Origin: a virus
Virus record (IMG/VR): IMGVR_UViG_3300030329_006221
Location: 1-22,059 of that record
Direction: 5' to 3' (one strand)
Length of the DNA stretch: 22,059 bases
Position 1 is the stretch's first letter. Every line of letters begins with the position of its first letter. The position numbers and the translations under genes were made by a program. Shown one piece after another: positions 13,571 to 21,293 of this stretch. The notes below the pieces were generated by a model. The model saw nothing but the letters and a program-made list of their open reading frames with translations. It was not told the DNA's origin and ran no database searches.

Positions 13571-14029
13571 ATGAAAATGAAAAACGAATTATTAAAACGA
13601 AAATACGAAACTAAGAAAATCAAAGTCTTCGTGTACGGAACCCTTCTCGAAGGATTTGGAAACCACCGTCTCCTTAAGTATTCTAAAAAAATAAACAAAG
13701 TTGCCTCAATACGAGGCTTTACTATGTACAAAGATTACGGTGCCTTTCCAGTCATTCAACCTTCACATGGTGATAAAGGCGAAAGGGTATTTGGAGAACT
13801 ATACGAAATTGACGATGTCACTCTCCAAGGCTTAGACCTTCTTGAAGGCTATGTCGAAGGGAGAGACGGAAATCTTTATGAGAGAATTGTCACGGATGTT
13901 TTCTGCGAAGACGATTATGGAAATGAATTTTATTACGATATGGCTTATGTGTATGTGGATAAAAAAAGTTATTTTGAAAAAATATCCGACACAAATAAAA
14001 AAGGCTATTACGATTGGAGGATAAATTAA
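13571..14029 (+). CDS. Gamma-glutamylcyclotransferase-like protein (AIG2/GGACT fold)
   Basis: 152 residues. The signature KVFVYGTLLEGFGNHRLL (18-35) is the nucleotide-like loop of the cyclotransferase fold, followed by a G-x-x-x-Y segment, VFGELYEI and LDLLEGY, with the acidic residue expected to act as catalytic base, and a Tyr-rich C-terminus. Such enzymes release 5-oxoproline from gamma-glutamyl amines or epsilon-lysine linkages. Next to an amidoligase it may reverse, trim or proofread the amide formed. AAGGAG lies seven bases before the ATG; stop overlaps the next start (TAATG). Confidence 0.9.
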   Translation: MKMKNELLKRKYETKKIKVFVYGTLLEGFGNHRLLKYSKKINKVASIRGFTMYKDYGAFPVIQPSHGDKGERVFGELYEIDDVTLQGLDLLEGYVEGRDGNLYERIVTDVFCEDDYGNEFYYDMAYVYVDKKSYFEKISDTNKKGYYDWRIN

Positions 14030-14328
14030 TGATAGAGAAACTTGCAAAAATGTTTTTAGTACGTCAAGGAAAAACTTTAAAAAGAGTTATTGACCAAGAT
14101 TTTAAACAGAGATATGAAAGGCAGAAGGTTTTGACTTCGCTTTTCGCTGACAAAGATTACGACGAAAATGAATTCACTCGCCTTTCCGAAGTTGGACGAA
14201 ACGTTATCTTAGGAAAAGGCGTAAAGTTCGTCATGGACTATCTGCTCAATGATAGCGATTTCGTTATGTTAGGATTATTATATAAAGAGGACAAAGGTTC
14301 ACCACGACAACCCAAGGACACCTCTTGA
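14029..14328 (+). CDS. Small helical protein of unknown function
   Basis: 99 residues from the ATG at 14029, with GGAGG nine bases upstream and TAATG overlap with the previous gene. Mostly charged helices (LAKMFLVRQGKTLKRVIDQD) and a hydrophobic LGKGVKFVMDYLL segment; no family recognised. Its coupling to the amidoligase and cyclotransferase suggests the same process or a shared early role. Confidence 0.75.
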   Translation: MIEKLAKMFLVRQGKTLKRVIDQDFKQRYERQKVLTSLFADKDYDENEFTRLSEVGRNVILGKGVKFVMDYLLNDSDFVMLGLLYKEDKGSPRQPKDTS

Positions 14329-14330
14329 TT

Positions 14331-14372
14331 AACTACTTTTAGTTGGTATAAATTGATATTTTATAGTAAAAT
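14331..14372. other. Paired palindromes before the 45-residue gene
   Basis: AACTA/TAGTT (14331-14344) and ATTTTA-TAG-TAAAAT (14358-14372) follow the stop at 14328. The second has the same TAG-centred form as the operator at 12711 and contains a -10-like TATAGT. It could be a third operator-promoter site or weak terminator hairpins. Confidence 0.35.
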
Positions 14373-14379
14373 AAAGTTA

Positions 14380-14517
14380 ATGAATGAAGAAGTTTACTTC
14401 ATAAATTTACCTCGCGATGGTCGTTGGTATGTTGAGTCGCCCCTTAAGGCATACTTTCATAATACAAAATTACAATCAAATATTTTTACTCACTCACTTA
14501 CCTCGGCCATCCAATGA
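14380..14517 (+). CDS. 45-residue protein of unknown function
   Basis: A complete short frame starting MNEEVYFINLPRDG, then WYVESPLKAYF, and ending in TSAIQ. Its stop TGA overlaps the ATG of the next gene, which fits the coupling pattern of this region. The sequence looks protein-like rather than random. No clear ribosome binding site precedes it, which lowers confidence. It fills most of a 185-base gap. Confidence 0.5.
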   Translation: MNEEVYFINLPRDGRWYVESPLKAYFHNTKLQSNIFTHSLTSAIQ

Positions 14518-14756
14518 AAACCACATATAAAGCTCATTACGTGGATGGCACCACCAAAATATTCACATACGAAGAAAAACCAAAATTAGAACACCTTTAC
14601 GAAATAATAGGAACTGATATCGTGGAACCTTTGCCTGGTGGAAAAAACAAATGGTTCGTAGACGAAGAAGCTTCCTTCAAGAAAGGTGTCAAATATAACA
14701 TTTACGTAGATTGCCTAGGAACTGCAGTTGAATTGATAGACTGCGAATTAGACTAA
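14514..14756 (+). CDS. DUF3846-like small protein
   Basis: 80 residues. The pattern LEHLYEIIGTDIVEPLPGG followed by WFVDEEASFK and a late Asn-x-Tyr resembles DUF3846 proteins, common in phages and plasmids and of unknown role. Short alpha/beta fold expected. Joined to its neighbours by ATGA at the 5' end and TAATG at the 3' end. Confidence 0.65.
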   Translation: MKTTYKAHYVDGTTKIFTYEEKPKLEHLYEIIGTDIVEPLPGGKNKWFVDEEASFKKGVKYNIYVDCLGTAVELIDCELD

Positions 14757-15112
14757 TGAGCAATAATATTAAATGGAATTGGCAAGATTCTCAAAAGGTC
14801 CACATTCACGACATCTCGCCCGGACTCCGCTTTGGCGGGAACGCGAGATACACGAAGAAACCATTCCCTGTGAAAAAGTTCGATGACCCTGTCACGACAT
14901 ACGAAAGAAACATGACAAATAGGTATTTCAAATATCCTGAATTACGTGATAGAAAATGGTGGACGGACAAAGGATACATTTGGGATAGAGACAACGAGGA
15001 ATGGATAAAACTAAATTCTCTCGTCAAAGGTCGAAAATATAAATTTGATTCTTATGGAAATCTTCAGTTCACTGATGTATACGACCCTTGGCAAGACTAT
15101 CTTTCTGGTTAG
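14756..15112 (+). CDS. Trp/Tyr-rich protein of unknown function
   Basis: 118 residues with seven or so Trp residues (IKWNWQD, DRKWWTDKGYIWDRDNEEW, DPWQDYL) and many charged residues. No family recognised. Last gene of the rightward group; its end converges with the leftward tail genes and overlaps the small zinc-ribbon gene by 44 bases. No terminator is evident in the gap. Confidence 0.75.
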   Translation: MSNNIKWNWQDSQKVHIHDISPGLRFGGNARYTKKPFPVKKFDDPVTTYERNMTNRYFKYPELRDRKWWTDKGYIWDRDNEEWIKLNSLVKGRKYKFDSYGNLQFTDVYDPWQDYLSG

Positions 15113-15215
15113 AGTATTTCTTATAACATCTCCCACAAGTATTCACCTTGGTAGACCCTATTAACTTCTTAGGAACTGTCATCATCTGACATCTAGAACA
15201 CCACTTCCTTCGCAT
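15069..15215 (-). CDS. 48-residue zinc-ribbon protein
   Basis: Starts with a basic MRRKW and carries two CxxC knuckles (Cys6/Cys9 and Cys27/Cys30) separated by 17 residues, then a basic tail, the shape of a small zinc ribbon that binds DNA, RNA or protein. It lies 17 bases after the end of the tail gene cluster and overlaps the opposing gene by 44 bases. No strong ribosome binding site is visible, so expression is less certain than the motif. Confidence 0.55.
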   Translation of the reverse strand: MRRKWCSRCQMMTVPKKLIGSTKVNTCGRCYKKYSNQKDSLAKGRIHQ

Positions 15216-15231
15216 GAATTGGTTATTATAT

Positions 15232-16011
15232 TTAGATTATCATTTGATAATTGTCAGGAACTGGTTGAGACACAAGTAATTGCGGCCTTTGGTTCGTGAC
15301 ATTAGAAGATATGTTCACGGCTATTGCGGCAGTGGCTGAATATGGTGCCTCATTCGATGTATTACAAGCGTCGTGAGTTGACGTATCTCCAAACCAAGTT
15401 TCATGAATCGCATACATGTAAGTGAAGTTGTCTCTATCGCACCAATCCACGAAATCAGTGCCTGAGCCTGAGTCCAAGGAAATGTCATTGTATTGTCCCG
15501 TTGTAAGGTCTGAATGGTTAACCGTCTTGATTAACACTAACCCCTCATTCACGTTGCACGTGCCCGATCCGCATCCCGCGTGTGTTTCACAATAAATATT
15601 CCAATCGTCTGGGTTGGTAGGATTTACTGAATGGCTGGGCCTATCACTTCCTCCAGTTATTCCTGCGTAGATTCTTATTTTCTGAGAAGCGGTCCCTAGC
15701 CCTGTCGTGTTCGTTATTGAATTTACATACAACCTTAACGTGACTGAGTTTATATCTGTACTATCTTCCAAACCGGTGACACCCGATACGCCAGTGCCGA
15801 ATCTAAAATACATGCTTCTTATAGTATATCTGTAATATGAAAACGACCTAAGACAAGCGGAACCTAAATCCATTGTTGTCGTGCTTAATTGAGCAAAGCT
15901 TCCAGTGTTGAATTTCGCCGCGCTCCATGCAGCGTCGTCTCCAAGGGTCACTGGACTCGTTTGTGAAACTAATGAAGGTATATTTTCGAATGTTCTTATT
16001 CTATTTGCCAT
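15232..16011 (-). CDS. Virion surface or tail fibre protein with clustered cysteines
   Basis: 259 residues rich in Ser, Thr, Asn and Gly, with beta-strand-like repeats (SVTLRLYVNSITN, KIRIYAGI). Shape resembles the jelly-roll DNRLRE-type or carbohydrate-binding modules found in phage fibres. Six cysteines, three of them in ETHAGCGSGTC, could form disulphides outside the cell. It follows the fibre gene with TAATG coupling, so it is probably displayed on the tail. No family is certain. Confidence 0.7.
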   Translation of the reverse strand: MANRIRTFENIPSLVSQTSPVTLGDDAAWSAAKFNTGSFAQLSTTTMDLGSACLRSFSYYRYTIRSMYFRFGTGVSGVTGLEDSTDINSVTLRLYVNSITNTTGLGTASQKIRIYAGITGGSDRPSHSVNPTNPDDWNIYCETHAGCGSGTCNVNEGLVLIKTVNHSDLTTGQYNDISLDSGSGTDFVDWCDRDNFTYMYAIHETWFGDTSTHDACNTSNEAPYSATAAIAVNISSNVTNQRPQLLVSQPVPDNYQMII

Positions 16012-17123
16012 TACGCTGCGGTTATCTCCAAAAATACCGTTATAGATAAATTTTCTGGAGAGCCACTAACTCCAGAGATGATAGGTGCAAGTTCATCTTT
16101 GTCAGAAAGTGTTATCGTCCCTTCTGTGGTGGCTGGTGTTGTTGTCGCCGTCAATGGCGAACCAGATGTTCCATAACCACTTATGTCAGAACCATTTCTC
16201 AATAATCTCCAAGTCGCGTTTGTTCCACCACTTATTGAATATATCACAGAAACGAGTTTAACAGTTGTTGTATAACCCGCTCCACTGTATGTATTTCTTA
16301 CTGTCATTGGCAGGAGGGTTGATGCTTCCACAGTTTCAGCTATCGCCCATGTGTGAGAGATTATAGACCTAGACGTGGTTGATATCGTTTGCCATGAACA
16401 TGAACCATCTCCATCTTCTCTTAAGAATTTACTTCCTCCACTTTCTCCTGTGGATTTAAGTTCAGTTCCTTCTAAATCTACCGTAAAAGTCAAATCGTAA
16501 GGGTCTGCATCTGTTCCATCACTCGTGTCCGTCCAATCGATATCTATCCCAGTTCCTTCTACAAATTTTATTTCTTTAGCGTTTTCAATCGTGACTTCGT
16601 CTCCGTTTCCATCTTCTAAAACGAAGTTTGACATTGAGCCTCCACCGCCTCCACCACTTGTCAAATCTACTTCGGCACCTGCATCATCTTTGAGATAAAG
16701 GTTCCCATCATTCTTTAAATACAAGACACCTTCACCACTCGAGGGTGTGCCTGGTGCTGTCGTGCCCGAACCTTCTTTTAGATATATAGCCACACCATTG
16801 GTGTCATTGGCCTCTATCCTCATTCTTTCATTTCCACCCGTGTCGAATCTTATCTTGTCTTCGTCATCGCTCTCTTCACATTGGACTTTTGTATCAGCAT
16901 CTGTATCCGTTATGAGGGTTAGTTCATCAGAATCTGGAACGCTTGGGTTGTCTGGTCCACCAAAATCATCAGTAAACCCTGCAGCCTCTGCCTCTCCAAA
17001 TTCTACGGAAACAGGTTTTGTTGTATCTACAAAATCTATTCTTTCTGTTTCCTTCTTGTGGAAGAATCTTTCGAAATATCTTTTGAAACTTTTTAATGGT
17101 TTTTGTCTATCAAATATGCTCAT
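16011..17123 (-). CDS. Tail fibre-like protein
   Basis: 370 residues. After a basic N-terminus comes an acidic stretch, then a fibre-type module (GTTAPGTPSSGEGVLYLKND, GNLYLKDDAG, a Gly run) common in phage tail fibres and baseplate-attached proteins, and a C-terminal Thr/Ser-rich beta domain (LVSVIYSISGG, ATWRLLRNG). Likely trimeric and involved in host contact. GAGGATGAG precedes the ATG. The N-terminal part may attach to the baseplate. Confidence 0.8.
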   Translation of the reverse strand: MSIFDRQKPLKSFKRYFERFFHKKETERIDFVDTTKPVSVEFGEAEAAGFTDDFGGPDNPSVPDSDELTLITDTDADTKVQCEESDDEDKIRFDTGGNERMRIEANDTNGVAIYLKEGSGTTAPGTPSSGEGVLYLKNDGNLYLKDDAGAEVDLTSGGGGGGSMSNFVLEDGNGDEVTIENAKEIKFVEGTGIDIDWTDTSDGTDADPYDLTFTVDLEGTELKSTGESGGSKFLREDGDGSCSWQTISTTSRSIISHTWAIAETVEASTLLPMTVRNTYSGAGYTTTVKLVSVIYSISGGTNATWRLLRNGSDISGYGTSGSPLTATTTPATTEGTITLSDKDELAPIISGVSGSPENLSITVFLEITAA

Positions 17124-17130
17124 CTCATCC

Positions 17131-20100
17131 TCACTTCGCCTGTATCAATTTAGCCGTTTTGTTTCTATCATAATCCTCTAACCTAAAATCAAACCTTGAA
17201 CCATCAGCAGTTAATGAAAACTTATATGATGTAAGAACTCCAGTGAATGAATCATCAGACACGGTGATAGTCTTCCCTAATGCTGGAAGATTGTTTGAAT
17301 CCACGAATGGAGACTTCCCTTCTAAGGAATAATCTCTTGCTTGGAATCTCCTTAACTTATCATCAATGTGTTGTTGACCTAAAGATTGTCCTTCTGTTTT
17401 TGAGAAATTTCCTAGATTTACTGGCATTGTCTTATATCCTAAAGAAGCGATTTTCTTATATGTTGGAGAGTATGACAACCTTTCTGGGTCATCTTTAGTG
17501 ATTTGGTTTTTCGTGCTTCTTATGAACATGGCTTTTTTACCAACGCCTGTGACTTCAAAATTACTTAAAGTATTTCCACAATACACGTAACCCGCTCTGT
17601 GACCTGCATCATTAGTCGTAGCATCTATGGCATTGTCAAATGCAGTGTATCTATAAGTGTTGTTATGTGTGTTTGGGTCTACTGAAAAAAACCAAGAATC
17701 TTGTCTTAGTTTATTTCCTAGCGCGTGTCCTCTTCCATGGTTCGTGAATACGTTTGGCCTTTGGAATGCTTCTGCCGCATTGTCTCCTCTTGAACTTCCG
17801 TCAACTTCTAAATCGAAGCCATAAGTCTTGTATCCTTTCGCTGCGTTAGTTTGCCTTAGCCAGCATCTTCTTTCTCCTGCCCAACCGGGTTGTGCCGCGG
17901 GTGAGCCTAACGCGAGGATTCTTATTCCATTCACGCCTTTGACGGCGCAGTCTTTAAGCTTGAATCTTTTTCCTCCGTTCGAAGCGCGGAGTTCTACAGC
18001 ATTATCATTGAAGTTTTGCCATGTTGTCGATGCTGAAAGTGGGTCTGATGCATTGAGTTCCGTTGTGACTTGGACCCTCCATCTTCCTCCATTCCATTTC
18101 AATCCTCTGTCTGCGGCGAGTTCTGTTGTGAAACTAAATTCGTCTAAGTCTAAAGATATTCCGTCTCTAAACCAAAAAGTGCATAAGTGGAGAGGGTCAT
18201 TCAAAGCATTTGTTGTTGGGATGCCCATAGATGATTTTTTTACCCATTGGTATGAATCATCTCCAGTTCCACCATCTGTTCTCCATTCCATACGTCTCCA
18301 TAATGCTTGATGCAAATAAGTACTTTTGCCTCTAAATGCCTCAGTGTTTACATCGAATTTCTGAACATCTGGACCTAACCCTCCTAAGAAAGTGGAATCC
18401 CAAAAGTAAAGAGGTGGTGTTGCACCGTCTGACGTGGAATTCCATGTTCCACCATAATCTTTAGAAAATCCTGTTTGTGGTGCATCAGATTTTGCTACAC
18501 TAGCCGTGGAGTAATTGCACCCATATTGAAGAATATTTTTCGGTGCGAAGTAATTTTGGTCAGGTAATTGTATTTGGAGCAAGACTGCGGAATAGACATC
18601 GGACAAATCTCTTTCTCTTGACAAGGACACTAAACTCCCTGCGGCAAAAGTTATATCAGCCGATGATTTTTGTGTCAATGGCTTAAATACCATCTTCTCT
18701 GAATTGTCGTCATATCTCAAATCGTAAAGGAGACCTGCATCTTCACATACTTTGTCTATCAATGATTTTGGTTCTAGTGGAATCTTTCCTCCTTCAAACG
18801 CTTTGTATTGAATATTATTAATCTTCACACCAGTGTTCTGGCTGTTTGTTGTGTCATATATAAGCCCAGCACCACCAGTTTCTTTAGATGATTTGATGAT
18901 ATCTTCGTTAGATGCAGTTAAGCTAGTCAATCCAGTCGTTGCGATTTGCACTATCTCTGAAATATCTAAAGATGTTGTATCTGTTCCCTTGTCTGGATTC
19001 GCTGAACTAGCATCAGCATCGTATGTGTACATGTGAGAATATATGGAAGTCTTTCCGTCCCATCTGTTATCACCTTGTGAAAAATGAATTAGTCCTTCCG
19101 ATGCAGTTACGGCATAATCACCTTCGTCCGCACTCATAGGACTCGTTTTATCTACGTTGTAAACTAAAGGTGGACTTCCTCCAAATCTATTAGGGAAACA
19201 TTCAATGACGTAGGTGTCCGCAGCCCATGCGATACCATATTCATCATTGTCATCGGTATCCCATGAGTTCGTTAAATCTCCTCTTGTATGTCTGTCTTCT
19301 TCCGCTCCATCGCTAAACGCTGAAAGGTACCATTTGTCCTTATCGTGGTCAGGCAAATTTCCATGGTAGTGTGCCAATTCAATGAAATTGTTTGTCGCAC
19401 CTTTTAGTATCGCTACCCAGCCTCTTCCATTGAAACCTATTCTATCATCTCTATCGCTTCCGCTCGTCCTTCCTACATATATCCTATTTGAATCATTATC
19501 AGATTCAGTTCTTGTCGCAGGCGCTGTGAGAGCCTCTCTCAAAACGGTATTGAAACCATAACCATCATTGCTTCCACCCGCAACATAATCAGCGTCACTC
19601 TCTACGCCTTCTCCAATTTGCCAATTACAAGAGAAGATAACAAACCTATCATTCGTATTCCATATTGCGTCAATAGTTGTTATTTGAGTATTACTGTCTA
19701 CGACTTCTACATAAGTGGCTTTGTTCTGAGTGCAATTCAAAACCACACACCCAGGTTTAATGATATCGCTAGTGAATCCACCAGTGGAATATTGCATGAC
19801 ATCAGAATTTGTCACAGTGTTTGTTATCGCTAAGGTTGTATATGTTCCATCGGTATTTGTCGTAGAATTTGGCAATGCAAATGGTTGCGCAACATACGTA
19901 TAATCTTGGTACGCTTTAGTTTGAAAGATTTTATTGTCGCTTCCATAACCTGCGTTTCCAGTTTCTATTAATTCGGTTGACTTTGTCCAGTTGAAAGAAG
20001 GCAACACTCCTGCTGTGGACATTTTGTTCCCTGGAATTATCGTGTAATCTAAAGACGCAGACTTATCCATCGCAGTGAACGTAATTTCACGAGAATCACT

Positions 20101-20880
20101 ATGGACTTGTGTAGGAGCATCGATAATATGACCGTCAAATATTACCTTACTCCCGGTAGTTTCTGTCACTCGGACAGTACTGCCAAGTTGCAATGCATTT
20201 GATATTGAATCATCATCAGAATATTTGTTTGCACCTTCTATATCATTCAATACGGTTGCAGTTAATTGTTTTGGTTCATTTAGTTCTCCATCAATGTCAA
20301 TGGATTCTGGATATAAGGTTGCTGAGGCTCCTCTCCCTATTTCGAAAGATGTTGCCGAAACGGCTATGGACGTGTCGATGGTAAGCGTTGTTGTGTTCGA
20401 ACCTGTGGTCGTGTTCGCAGAAATAAGGTAAGCAGTTCCGTCTAATTTGTCAGGAACGAAATACATTCCTTTAAATTCATGTTCTTCAGGATTTACATTA
20501 GTTCCATATTTATTCTTTATCGCTGTCAATGCTATGCTCGTTGATGCGGTTCCATTTGCAGTGACGGTTCCTACCACTCCACCCGCTATGCGATACGTGT
20601 CTGTACCCGCAGTTAACGAAGAGTGGTTCCCAGTGACAGTTAATGTATTTACTGTATTATCAGTTATTGCAGCCACAGTTGGATTAGATTCATTGGTGTC
20701 AACAACAACATAATATCCAATCCATTCATCTACAACCCAATTCGCATTGTCATCTGTTAGAACGGTTGACGGAGCCGAATAAGAACCTACGCCGGTCCAT
20801 GTTCCTCTATCACCCCAATTCTGCAATGATTCTTGAAAATGTCCATTAGAAACTGCGACTTTGATTGTTGGTAATGCCAT
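17131..20880 (-). CDS. Large baseplate-hub-like tail protein with inserted domains
   Basis: 1249 residues. An N-terminal module (TDDNANWVVDEWIGYYV, then NTVNTLTV) is a short repeat known from phage structural proteins. From about 190, GELNEPKQLTATVLND, a G-S-T-V-R-V strand, VIFDGHI and REITFTAMDKSASLDY are the barrel of a gp27/gpD-like hub. SLIDKVCEDAGLLYDLRYD (near 760) and the C-terminal ALGKTITVSDD...FSLTADG...FRLEDYDR continue this fold. Long Gly/Asp/Asn-rich stretches between these blocks have no assigned role and may be receptor-binding insertions. It follows the small tail protein with TAATG coupling, the usual place of the hub after the tape measure. Confidence 0.75.
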   Translation of the reverse strand: MALPTIKVAVSNGHFQESLQNWGDRGTWTGVGSYSAPSTVLTDDNANWVVDEWIGYYVVVDTNESNPTVAAITDNTVNTLTVTGNHSSLTAGTDTYRIAGGVVGTVTANGTASTSIALTAIKNKYGTNVNPEEHEFKGMYFVPDKLDGTAYLISANTTTGSNTTTLTIDTSIAVSATSFEIGRGASATLYPESIDIDGELNEPKQLTATVLNDIEGANKYSDDDSISNALQLGSTVRVTETTGSKVIFDGHIIDAPTQVHSDSREITFTAMDKSASLDYTIIPGNKMSTAGVLPSFNWTKSTELIETGNAGYGSDNKIFQTKAYQDYTYVAQPFALPNSTTNTDGTYTTLAITNTVTNSDVMQYSTGGFTSDIIKPGCVVLNCTQNKATYVEVVDSNTQITTIDAIWNTNDRFVIFSCNWQIGEGVESDADYVAGGSNDGYGFNTVLREALTAPATRTESDNDSNRIYVGRTSGSDRDDRIGFNGRGWVAILKGATNNFIELAHYHGNLPDHDKDKWYLSAFSDGAEEDRHTRGDLTNSWDTDDNDEYGIAWAADTYVIECFPNRFGGSPPLVYNVDKTSPMSADEGDYAVTASEGLIHFSQGDNRWDGKTSIYSHMYTYDADASSANPDKGTDTTSLDISEIVQIATTGLTSLTASNEDIIKSSKETGGAGLIYDTTNSQNTGVKINNIQYKAFEGGKIPLEPKSLIDKVCEDAGLLYDLRYDDNSEKMVFKPLTQKSSADITFAAGSLVSLSRERDLSDVYSAVLLQIQLPDQNYFAPKNILQYGCNYSTASVAKSDAPQTGFSKDYGGTWNSTSDGATPPLYFWDSTFLGGLGPDVQKFDVNTEAFRGKSTYLHQALWRRMEWRTDGGTGDDSYQWVKKSSMGIPTTNALNDPLHLCTFWFRDGISLDLDEFSFTTELAADRGLKWNGGRWRVQVTTELNASDPLSASTTWQNFNDNAVELRASNGGKRFKLKDCAVKGVNGIRILALGSPAAQPGWAGERRCWLRQTNAAKGYKTYGFDLEVDGSSRGDNAAEAFQRPNVFTNHGRGHALGNKLRQDSWFFSVDPNTHNNTYRYTAFDNAIDATTNDAGHRAGYVYCGNTLSNFEVTGVGKKAMFIRSTKNQITKDDPERLSYSPTYKKIASLGYKTMPVNLGNFSKTEGQSLGQQHIDDKLRRFQARDYSLEGKSPFVDSNNLPALGKTITVSDDSFTGVLTSYKFSLTADGSRFDFRLEDYDRNKTAKLIQAK

Positions 20881-21293
20881 TAACTTGTTTCGTATCTATC
20901 GACATCGATGACTACGGAATATTCAGGTTCTGACATCTTCGCCTCTGAGTACGCACCTCCATCTAGACTTAAGATATATCCAAAGAAATATTTTGGAGTG
21001 GCATCGTAATATGTGGAATTAGATGCATGCTCTCTTATCCTAACTTGAGTTCCAGCATTCATCCACGTGTTAAGTTGTGTCCATTCACTCCTTGTCACGG
21101 CACCAATTGGAAGTGATAAAGTTATTTGCCTTATTTTTCCATAAGTCTGAATATCTTTTGTTCGTACATATCCGTTTATATCTCTATAATTCCAATCGTC
21201 TCTATGCAAGACTTCCATTAAAATCACAGGTTCCAAATCCATGGTTGGACTTCCATCAGTTTCTTCTATCGTTATTCTTCCTTCGTTTGCCAT
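20880..21293 (-). CDS. Small tail protein between tape measure and hub
   Basis: 137 residues, beta-rich (GKIRQITLSLPIGAV, TPKYFFGYILSLDGG, YSVVIDV) with no recognised family. Position suggests a distal-tail or tail-hub adaptor protein. Both junctions are TAATG overlaps. Confidence 0.65.
   Translation of the reverse strand: MANEGRITIEETDGSPTMDLEPVILMEVLHRDDWNYRDINGYVRTKDIQTYGKIRQITLSLPIGAVTRSEWTQLNTWMNAGTQVRIREHASNSTYYDATPKYFFGYILSLDGGAYSEAKMSEPEYSVVIDVDRYETS

Noticed and set aside
15113-15231. Bidirectional terminator between converging gene groups
   Set aside because: No stable stem followed by a T-run is visible; the space is largely used by the small zinc-ribbon frame.
16747-17181. 144-codon plus-strand frame opposite the fibre gene
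   Set aside because: Ser-rich shadow of the Asp/Glu/Gly-rich fibre gene on the other strand.
17828-18310. 160-codon plus-strand frame within the hub gene
   Set aside because: Antisense shadow of a clearly coding gene; no ribosome binding site and no protein-like pattern.
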